A DNA stretch of 64,000 bases from Actinomadura sp. HBU206391 (lineage in GTDB: Bacteria > Actinomycetota > Actinomycetes > Streptosporangiales > Streptosporangiaceae): positions 62,001 through 126,000 of the forward strand of contig NZ_JABVEB010000002.1 in assembly GCF_014323665.1 (NCBI RefSeq), written 5' to 3'. A program made the translations under genes and the position numbers. Below, piece after piece: positions 38,461 through 46,700 of this stretch. Below the pieces are notes generated by a model. The model was given only the letters and a program-made list of their open reading frames with translations. It was not told the origin of the DNA and did not search any database. Position 1 is the stretch's first letter. The number at the start of each line of letters is the position of its first letter.

Positions 38461-40702
38461 AGAGGTTGGGCGGGGTCTCGACGAAGGGCTCCGCCTCGCG
38501 GCCGAGATGGTGCCTGATGCTCTCGGCCCAGCTCCCGTCATTGATCATTTGTTGCAGGATGGCGTTGATCCGGCTCGCGTCACGCGTGGCGTTCTTGGGC
38601 AGGCCGATGCCGTACTCCTCGGTGGAGAAGGGGCGTCCGACCAGCTGCAGCCGGTCCGGGTACTTCGCGACGTAACCGGCCAGCAGCGAGTTGTCGGTGG
38701 AGATGGCGTCGACCTTGCGGGCCAGGAGTTCGTTGACGCACTCTCCGTACCCGTTCCGCCAGATCAGGTGCCGAGGACTGTTCCAGCTCGTCCCGAACCG
38801 ACGGATGAGGCGCTCGGTCGACGCGGAGTTGAACACGCCGCACACCTTCCGGTCCTTGAGGCTCTCCCTGCCCGTGATGGCGTCGGCGTCCGACTTGTGG
38901 ATCAGGATGTCCTGGCCGGCTATGAGGTAGGGCCCGGCAAATGTGATCTTGTCGAGCCGGTCCTCGTTCATGGAGTAGCTGGCGATGACCAGGTCGACCT
39001 GACCGGACTCGATGAGGGTCTCGCGGTTCTGTGACGTCACGTCGTGCCACTCGGGCATCGCGCCGAGCTTCTGGGCGATGTAGTTGGCGACGTCGATGTC
39101 GATGCCCCGGCGGTCGTAGTCGACGATCTCCCCGATGCCCGGCTGGTCGATCTTCACGGCGATCTTGAGTCGTTTCTTCCCGGCGAGCGGCCCGTTGCCC
39201 TGCACCTCGTGGCTCGGAATCGGGGTTTCCGGGTGGTCGGCGGTGCGCAGGACCGAGCCGGTCAGGTCGAGGGTGAGCTCGCACCGCGGCGGCTCGGCGA
39301 CCTGGCGCGCCGTGGGAGTGCGGTACGGCTTCTCGGTGTCGAACGTCACCACGATGTTCATGCTCGTGACCGGGCCGACGTGGACGCCGTTCACCGCCAC
39401 GTCGCGCCGGCCACGGGGCGATCGGGCGGTGGGGAACGACTTGCCGTCCACCTCGACGTGGTAGGTCAGCGTGCCGCGGTAACTGCAGAACTGCAGACCC
39501 TGCTCCTTGGTGTGGCCGAGATTGAGGCGCAGGTCCAGATACCAGTCCTGCCGCGAGGACGGCCGGATCGGAATGGTGATCGGCTGCCCGGCGACGATCG
39601 GGTACGGCTGCGTGCTGATCAACTGCGCGGGCTGTGCGGCGGACGTGGGAATCCGCCCTACGAAGCCGCCGGCGATGAAGCATGCCAGGCAGGCCGCCAG
39701 CACCAGCCAGGTGCGCATCCGTACGGGCGATCGCATGCGCGCCGGCCGCCAGATGAGCGCCGTCTTTCGTGGACGCCGCGAAGAGCGCTGCGTCGAGGCG
39801 GGCAGGACGCTCTGCGTCGAGTCCGGCACAGCACCCTGCGTCGAGGCGGGCAGGACGCTCTGCGTCGAGTCCGGCACAGCGCCCTGCGTCGAATCGGACG
39901 GAGCGCCCTGCGGTGAGTCCAGAGGAGCGGCCTGCGATGGGAGCCGCGGAGTGTCCTGACGGTGGACGGTCTCGTGGCGAGTGCCGGTGGCCGGAGCCGA
40001 TGCCATGCTCGGTTCGGTGGTGTCGCCTCTCGCCGGTGTGGCCGGGTCCGGTCGTGATCCCAAGGCCTCCGGCGGTCGCGTCGCCGGAGCGTCCGTGGCT
40101 TCCCGGAGGGCCGGCGGTTCGGCCGGTGCGGTGCCGGGCGGGCCGTTCACACCGGCCGTTCTGGCCAGTTGCTCGATGGCGACGTCGAGATAACCGGCGA
40201 CCGTCCTGGCCATCCCCGCACCGATCGCGGGCACCCGGCCCTGGTCGGCCTCGAGCCACAGCTCCTGCCACATCTGCCGCGTTCCGTACCGGCCATCGGC
40301 ATAGCCGTCGGGATCCTTCTCCTCGACGACCTCCAGGAGCACGTCGACGCACACCTCGACCCGCCGTCGCGACGGCATCGCGTCCCGCGGGTACTTGCCG
40401 GCCAGCAGCTCGCCGATCCGCTGCCCGCCCGCTCTGTCGCGACGACCGTCGGACCGGGCGAGCCCGCTCTCCTCGGCGGCGGACTTACGGGTGATCAGGC
40501 GCCGCAGTTCTTCGCGCTCGTTCTGGGCCGGGTCGTCCTGCATGGCCCGCAGGGCGCGGTGGCCAGCCGAGATCCGGTCGCACAGGCGCCGTTCGAGTTG
40601 CGCGTGGGACACGCCGAACGAGCTCACGGCCAGCCCGAGCGCTCGCAGGAGGGCGATGAACCGCGTGGTCGACGGCTTGGCATCCCTCCGGGTCCTGGGC
40701 AC
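38453..40702 (-). CDS. Membrane chimera: cytoplasmic helical domain plus external solute-binding domain
   Basis: A 749-residue protein of unusual build. Residues 1-185 are soluble and helical; IGELLAGKYPRDAMPSRR resembles the recognition-helix region of actinobacterial XRE-like domains. Residues 185-315 are a Pro/Ser/Thr-rich linker with a duplicated 16-residue unit. One membrane segment lies at 331-348 (no cleavable signal), followed by a beta-rich domain (365-480, two Cys) and an SBP_bac_3 domain (about 512-735: GIDIDVANYIAQKLG, FAGPYLIAGQDILIH, YGIGLPKNA) like amino-acid ABC binding proteins. No permease or ATPase is adjacent, so it probably senses a small molecule rather than imports it. 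It is divergent from a cyclase-like gene and a kinase gene. Confidence 0.8.
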   Translation of the reverse strand: MPRTRRDAKPSTTRFIALLRALGLAVSSFGVSHAQLERRLCDRISAGHRALRAMQDDPAQNEREELRRLITRKSAAEESGLARSDGRRDRAGGQRIGELLAGKYPRDAMPSRRRVEVCVDVLLEVVEEKDPDGYADGRYGTRQMWQELWLEADQGRVPAIGAGMARTVAGYLDVAIEQLARTAGVNGPPGTAPAEPPALREATDAPATRPPEALGSRPDPATPARGDTTEPSMASAPATGTRHETVHRQDTPRLPSQAAPLDSPQGAPSDSTQGAVPDSTQSVLPASTQGAVPDSTQSVLPASTQRSSRRPRKTALIWRPARMRSPVRMRTWLVLAACLACFIAGGFVGRIPTSAAQPAQLISTQPYPIVAGQPITIPIRPSSRQDWYLDLRLNLGHTKEQGLQFCSYRGTLTYHVEVDGKSFPTARSPRGRRDVAVNGVHVGPVTSMNIVVTFDTEKPYRTPTARQVAEPPRCELTLDLTGSVLRTADHPETPIPSHEVQGNGPLAGKKRLKIAVKIDQPGIGEIVDYDRRGIDIDVANYIAQKLGAMPEWHDVTSQNRETLIESGQVDLVIASYSMNEDRLDKITFAGPYLIAGQDILIHKSDADAITGRESLKDRKVCGVFNSASTERLIRRFGTSWNSPRHLIWRNGYGECVNELLARKVDAISTDNSLLAGYVAKYPDRLQLVGRPFSTEEYGIGLPKNATRDASRINAILQQMINDGSWAESIRHHLGREAEPFVETPPNLYP
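39789..39884 (-). repeat. Near-perfect 48-base duplication inside the sensor linker
   Basis: Two adjacent 48-base copies differ by about one base and encode the 16-residue unit GAVPDSTQSVLPASTQ twice in the Ser/Thr/Pro linker at residues 274-305. The near identity implies recent expansion. Confidence 0.8.
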
Positions 40703-41086
40703 CTCCCGACACCTCCCGCCGCCTCCCGGATCCTGCTCCCTGAAATATGGGAGACATCGGGATGGTCAGATAAAAGCAGGATAGCCAGGGCGTCAACCGG
40801 TGTGATGGCGAAATGCCGCCCGACGCCCGGCGCTCGTAAAGGTGGGTAAACCCGGGACGGACTGGGAGGCGTCGCGACAACTGCGGGCAATCGCTGAAAG
40901 TCGCGGATGAAGCTGGCTGAACCCGTGGGGAAGCTCGCGTTTCCCGCGATGACCACCTGCGCATACTCGTGCGACAAGGCAAGAAACCACCAGCACGAAG
41001 CCATCGGCGTCTGCGGGGGCATCGCCGGAGCGGCCGGCCGGCATTGTCCCACCCCCCACGGAACGGGTCTCCGGGAGGTCGTACCA
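40703..41086. promoter_or_regulatory. Divergent intergenic region of the sensor and cyclase-like genes
   Basis: A 384-base gap between divergent genes. GGGAGG (41073-41078) is the ribosome-binding site of the plus-strand gene. The A/T-richer part near 40760-40780 (GGTCAGATAAAAGCAGGATA) is the most promoter-like stretch. No operator palindrome stands out, and no gene is convincing, although an open frame extends upstream from the cyclase-like gene. Confidence 0.35.
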
Positions 41087-41806
41087 ATGGAACATTCTCG
41101 TCCTCAGGCCCCGCCATTCCCCACGGCGCGACCGCACTGCGTCTCTTGCTGCACCTCCGGCCGCCCAGAGCCGGTTCCCTCGGGCGCCTATTGCCCGATC
41201 CTGTTCTTCGACATCGCCGGATTCGGTGACCCGGACCGGGACGACGACGTTCAGATGTTCGCGCGCTGGGGCCTCTATCGCATCCTCGGAAAGGCCTTCG
41301 ACCGGGCCGGCATCTCCTGGGACGCCTGCTACCACGAGGACCGCGGTGACGGGGCGCTGTCGGTCATCCCGCCGACCATCCCGATGGACCGGGTCGTCGC
41401 CCTGCCCGTCTGGCTGCAGGCCGAGATCAGGCGGTACAACAAGTGCGCAAGCCCGGTCGCCCGCATTCAGTTGCGCGCGGCGCTGCACGTTGGCCCCGTC
41501 CACCGCGACGAACATGGAATATCCGGACAGGCCGTTATCCATGCCGCCCGCCTCGTCGACGCGCAGCCCGCCCGCGAGGCGCTCGCCGCCTCCGGGGCCG
41601 ACCTGGTGTTCCTGGCGTCGGAGTCGGTGTATGAGTCCGTCATCCGGCACGGTCCGCAGCCCATGGACGCCGCTGGCTACCGGCAGATCACGGCCGTGGT
41701 CAAAGGGTCGGCGGTCAACGCGTGGATGACCGTCTCCGGCATTCCCGACCCGCTCGGCCGGTTGGAGTCGCAGCTCCGCCTCACCTCCGTCGCAGAACCG
41801 GCGTAA
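41087..41806 (+). CDS. Class III nucleotide cyclase-like protein
   Basis: A 239-residue soluble protein. ILFFDIAGFGDPDRDD resembles the first metal-binding loop of class III adenylate/guanylate cyclases, and YHEDRGDGALSVIP the second, with both Asp kept. IQLRAALHVGPVHRDEHGISG and AVIHAARLVDA match the later core, but the usual Asn of VNxAAR is His. It is closest in pattern to an actinobacterial group of cyclase-related proteins encoded beside kinases and conflict-type effectors. Cyclase activity is unproven. The ATG at 41087 has GGGAGG eight bases upstream; the kinase gene follows after 98 bases. Confidence 0.65.
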   Translation: MEHSRPQAPPFPTARPHCVSCCTSGRPEPVPSGAYCPILFFDIAGFGDPDRDDDVQMFARWGLYRILGKAFDRAGISWDACYHEDRGDGALSVIPPTIPMDRVVALPVWLQAEIRRYNKCASPVARIQLRAALHVGPVHRDEHGISGQAVIHAARLVDAQPAREALAASGADLVFLASESVYESVIRHGPQPMDAAGYRQITAVVKGSAVNAWMTVSGIPDPLGRLESQLRLTSVAEPA

Positions 41807-41904
41807 GCCGCGAACCCGTACGTCGGCAGGTGCATCTCACTGCGTACGGGACCGAACGGTCATTCCGACCGCGGCCACGGAGATTTTGAAAGGAACGGTT
41901 CGCC

Positions 41905-43596
41905 ATGGGAGCGACCGCCGACACGACAGCCGACCCCCTGCAGCCGGGCGACCCGCGAACGCTGGGCGCCTACGAACTGATCGGCCGGCTCGGCGCCGGC
42001 GGTCAGGGCGCGGTCTTCCTCGGCCGGGGGCCCTCCGGGGACCTGGTCGCGATCAAACTTCTGCGCGCCGACCTCGCCGAGGACACCGACGCCCGGGGCC
42101 GGTTCGTCCGTGAGGCGATGGCGGCTCGGCAGGTGGCCCGCTTCTGTGCGGCCCAGGTGGTGGACGCCGACGTGGCGGGCGACCGTCCGTACATCGTCAG
42201 CGAGTACGTCCAGGGGCCCTCACTGCTCCGCCTGGTCAGAGAGCAGGGGCCGGTCTCGGGCGCCGCGTTGGAGCGGCTGGCGATCGGCACTGCGACGGCA
42301 CTGGTCGCCATCCACCAGGCCGGGATCGTGCATCGCGACCTCAAGCCGGCGAACGTGCTGGCGGCCCCCGACGGCCCCCGCGTCATCGACTTCGGCATCG
42401 CCAAGGCGCTCAGCGGCACCTCGACGGTCTCGAGCCAGATCATCGGCACCCCGGCGTACATGGCCCCCGAGCAGTTGCAGGGCGACTCGATCACGCCGGC
42501 CGTCGACGTCTTCGCCTGGGCCGCCACCATGGTGTTCACCGGCACCGGTCGCCCGCCGTTCGGCGCGGACGCCATCCCGCTCGTGGTGAACCGGATCCTG
42601 TCCGACGAACCCGATCTCGGCGACCTGTCCGACCCGGTCCGCGCGCTGGTGAACGACTGCCTGGCCAAGGACCCGGAGCGACGCCCGTCGGCCCGTCAGA
42701 TCCTGCTGCGGCTGCTGGCCGAAGAGGACGCGGTGCCGGCGGCTGCGGACGCGACCTCCGGCGAGGTGGGTGCGGACGTGCTGGCTCAGGCGGCGACCCT
42801 CGCCGCCCCCCGGATGCCCTTCACCCCCGGGCTCGGCCCGGCAGCGACCACCCCGATGGCCCAGGGTGCGGGCGCGGCGCCCATCGGCCGGACCCGGCCG
42901 ATGGCCGGTCATGAGGCGGTCGCCGGTCATGCGGCGGCGGCCGGTCTCGGTGGCGCGGCCGGTTTCGGTGGCTCTGGCGGCCCTGGAAGCGCGGCCGGTG
43001 CCGGTAGCGCGGCCGCTCATGACGATGCGGCCGCTCAGTGGGCACGGGCCTTCCCAGACCAGACAGATCACGCTCAGACTCATCAGGCTCAGGCGTACCA
43101 GGAGCAGACGCATCAGGCGTACGGCACCGGCGGACGGCACGGGGGCGGGCTCCGACGGCGCGCCGCGCTGGTCTGCGCCGGCGGCCTGGCAGCGGCGGCA
43201 GCGGCCGTGTGCCTGGTGCTGGTCGCCTCCGCGGACTCCGGGAAGGGCCGGGACGGGGGGAACACCTCCGCCACGTCGAGCCCGGGTACGCAGGCGGGCA
43301 TTCCGTCCCTCAACCAGAACAGCGTGCCCACCGACACCGGTGCGGGCTCGCCGCGGCCGGCCTCGGCCAGCCCGACGCGCATCGCCCCCGTGCCGACCAG
43401 GCCGACGAACGAGTCGCACCCGACGCCGACGCACACCGTCACGCCGACCCACTCGCCCACGTGGACACCGACGCCCACCCCCACCTGGACGGATCCGCCC
43501 CCGGCCGACGATACGGACGGCTGGGGCGGCGCCGACGACAAGGCCGGCGCATCCTGCGGGTCCGGGGAGTGCACGGTCGAGTCCGCAACCGGATGA
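41905..43596 (+). CDS. Transmembrane serine/threonine protein kinase
   Basis: A 563-residue Hanks-type kinase. The kinase domain (about 22-272) has GRLGAGGQGAVF, Lys51, HRDLKPAN (143-150), DFGIAK (162-167) and the activation-loop end GTPAYMAPEQ, so it should be active. An Ala/Gly/Gln/His-rich juxtamembrane region (300-415) leads to one membrane segment (about 420-443) and a Ser/Thr/Pro-rich outer tail with PTPTPTW repeats and two Cys near the end, without PASTA domains. AAAGGAAC precedes the ATG. It probably works with the cyclase-like gene upstream. Confidence 0.92.
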   Translation: MGATADTTADPLQPGDPRTLGAYELIGRLGAGGQGAVFLGRGPSGDLVAIKLLRADLAEDTDARGRFVREAMAARQVARFCAAQVVDADVAGDRPYIVSEYVQGPSLLRLVREQGPVSGAALERLAIGTATALVAIHQAGIVHRDLKPANVLAAPDGPRVIDFGIAKALSGTSTVSSQIIGTPAYMAPEQLQGDSITPAVDVFAWAATMVFTGTGRPPFGADAIPLVVNRILSDEPDLGDLSDPVRALVNDCLAKDPERRPSARQILLRLLAEEDAVPAAADATSGEVGADVLAQAATLAAPRMPFTPGLGPAATTPMAQGAGAAPIGRTRPMAGHEAVAGHAAAAGLGGAAGFGGSGGPGSAAGAGSAAAHDDAAAQWARAFPDQTDHAQTHQAQAYQEQTHQAYGTGGRHGGGLRRRAALVCAGGLAAAAAAVCLVLVASADSGKGRDGGNTSATSSPGTQAGIPSLNQNSVPTDTGAGSPRPASASPTRIAPVPTRPTNESHPTPTHTVTPTHSPTWTPTPTPTWTDPPPADDTDGWGGADDKAGASCGSGECTVESATG

Positions 43597-43736
43597 TCGG
43601 GTCGAGACACCGCTGATCACAGGCTGATGATCAAGAGTCGGGGCGGCGCTCGGACAAAGCGGCATTCCCCACTACGCTGACGCATTGAGCGAAGTGCCAC
43701 AACGGCGTGGCGGGGTCACTCGATGGGGAGCGGGAC

Positions 43737-46700
43737 ATGGGCGGGAAGCTCGACGAGGCCAAGGACGATCTACTCCGGCGGGCGGCTGAGACCTGTGCCC
43801 AGAGTCCCGGTGCCAGACCCGACTGGGCCCACGACACCTTTGACTACCTGCGACTCTACTATCGGCATGTAGCCCCGGAGGACCTGCTCGGCCGAGACCC
43901 AGCGGACGTGTGCGGCCCCGCGATGGCCCACCGGCAGCTGGGGGAGGAGCGGCCCCAGGGCCGCGCCAAGGTGCGGATCTTCACCCCGTCGATCGAGGAG
44001 CACGGCTGGGATCCGGGCCACTCGATCCTGCAGATCGTCACCGACGACATGCCGTTCTTGATCGACTCGGTGACGATGGAGCTGAGCCGGCACGAGCTGT
44101 CGACGCATCTCATCGTGCACCCGCAGTTCGGTGTGGACCGCGACGTGGCCGGCCACCTCAGGGGTTTTCGCGGCGCGATGGACGACGCGCAGGACCTCGA
44201 CGAGGCCTGGATCCACATTGAGATCGACCGCACCAGCGACCGCGCGGTGCTCGACCGGCTGGAGAAGGATCTCGATCGGGTACTGATGGACGTGCGTGTC
44301 GCGGTCGAGGACGAGCCGAAGATGCGGTCCCTCGCCGGCGCCATCGCCATGGAGATCTCCCAGCACGCCCCGCCGCTGCCGGGCACGGAGATCGCCGAGA
44401 GCATCGAGCTGCTCGACTGGCTGGCTGATGATCATTTCATCTTCCTCGGCTACCGCGACTACAACCTCACCGATGACGGGACGGTCCTGCGCCCGGTCAC
44501 CGGTACCGGGCTCGGCCTCCTGCGCTCGGACAAACTGGAGTCCAAGAGCTTCGCCGCGCTGCCGCCCGAGGTGCGGGCGAAGGCGCGTGAGACGAGGATC
44601 CTCATCCTCACCAAGGCCAACTCCCGGGCGACCGTGCACCGGCCGAGCTATCTCGACTACGTCGGGGTGAAGAAGTTCAGCCCCGAGGGCGAGGTCATCG
44701 GCGAACGCAGGTTCCTCGGCCTGTTCACCCACGTGGCCTACAGCGAGTCGATCTCGCACATCCCGATGCTCAAGCGCAAGCTCGACGAGGTGCTGGTGCG
44801 GGCGGGGTTCACCCCGGACAGCTACGACGGCCAGGACCTCATCGAGATCCTCGAGGCATACCCGCGCGACGAGCTGTTCCAGACGTCGGTCGACGAACTG
44901 GTGCCGATCGCACTCGGCGTACTCCGGTTGCGCGAGCGCCGGAAGCTGAAGCTCTTCCTGCGCAAGGACGACTACGGCCGGTACATGTCCTGCCTCGTCT
45001 ACCTGCCCAGGGACCGCTACACCACGCAGATCAGGCTGCGCATCCAGCGGATCCTGCGCCGGGCCTTCAGCGGCGTGACGGTCGACTACAGCGCGATGGT
45101 CTCCGAGTCCGTGCTGGCCCGCCTGCATGTCGTCGTACGGGGCGAACGCGGCAAGCCGCTGCCCGACGTCGACACCGACGACCTCGAGGCCGAGCTCACC
45201 ACCGCCATCCGGTCGTGGGCCGACGACCTCGTCGACGCGCTGGTCGAGCAGACCGGAGAGGAGCGGTCCGCAGCGCTGTTCCGCAGCTTCGGCGACGCCT
45301 TCTCAGAGGGTTACAAAGCCGATTTCCCCGCGCGTACGGCGGTGGCGGACCTCAAGCGGCTCGACCGGCTCACCGACGACGGCGACACCTCCATCAACCT
45401 GTACGAGGCATACAACGCCGCGCCGGGCGAGCGCCGGCTCAAGATCTATCGGCTCGGGCCGCCGATCTCGCTCTCCCATGTTCTGCCACTGCTGCAGAAC
45501 ATGGGCGTGGAGGTCGTCGACGAGCGGCCGTACAAGATCGCCAGAACTGACCGGCCCGGGATGTGGATCTATGACCTCGGGCTTCGCTACGCGCCGTCGG
45601 CCGGCGTCGACGAGGCCGAGGTCAAGCGGTTGTTCCAGGAGGCCTTCACCGCGCTGTGGCGAGGTGACATCGAAAGCGACGGGTTCAACGCGCTGGTGCT
45701 GCACGCCGAGCTGAACTGGCGGCAGGCGATGGTCCTGCGGGCGTACGCCAAGTACCTGCGGCAGGTGGGCATCACCTTCAGCCAGAGCTACATCGAGCAG
45801 GTCCTGCGCGCCAACGCGCCGATCACCCGGCTGCTGGTGCGGCTGTTCGAGTCGCGCCTCGACCCGTCCCGCACCGAGGGGGAGGAGCAGCGCAGCGCAG
45901 AGATCGCCACCGAGATCGTGGCCGCCGTCGATGAGGTCGCGAGCCTCGACCAGGACCGCATCCTGCGGGCCTACCTGGCGCTGATCCAGGCGACGCTCCG
46001 TACCAACTTCTTTCAGCGGCCGGGCGGCGGGACGGCCGCCGGCACCGGAGAGAACGCCCGCGGCAACGGCGCTGAGGCGGAGGGCGAGACGGCGTCCGCG
46101 CGGGTCGGAAGCGGCCGGTACAAGCCGTACCTGTCGCTGAAGTTCGACCCGCGGGGGATCCCGGACCTGCCGGCGCCACGGCCGAAGTTCGAGATCTTCG
46201 TCTACTCGCCGCGGATCGAGGGAGTGCATCTGCGGTTCGGCTCGGTCGCCCGAGGCGGCCTGCGCTGGTCGGACCGGCTGGAGGACTTCCGGACCGAGAT
46301 CCTCGGACTGGTCAAGGCGCAGGCGGTGAAGAACACCGTCATCGTGCCCGCCGGCGCCAAGGGCGGCTTCGTCTGCAAGCAACTGCCCGACGCCGGCGAG
46401 CGAGGCGCCTTCCTGGCCGAGGGCATCGCCTGCTACAAGCAGTTCATCAGCGGGCTGCTGGACATCACCGACAACCTGGTCGACGGCGAGGTGGCGCCGG
46501 CTCCCGAGGTCGTCCGGCATGACGGCGACGACACCTACCTCGTCGTCGCCGCCGACAAGGGGACGGCGACGTTCTCCGACGTCGCCAACGAGGTGGCGGC
46601 GGCGTACGGACACTGGCTCGGCGACGCGTTCGCCTCCGGCGGATCGGTCGGTTACGACCACAAGGCGATGGGCATCACCGCGCGCGGCGCCTGGGAGTCG

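Noticed and set aside
38453..40702. Ordinary amino-acid ABC transporter binding protein
   Set aside because: The membrane helix lies at residue 331 after a large cytoplasmic region, and no permease or ATPase gene is adjacent.
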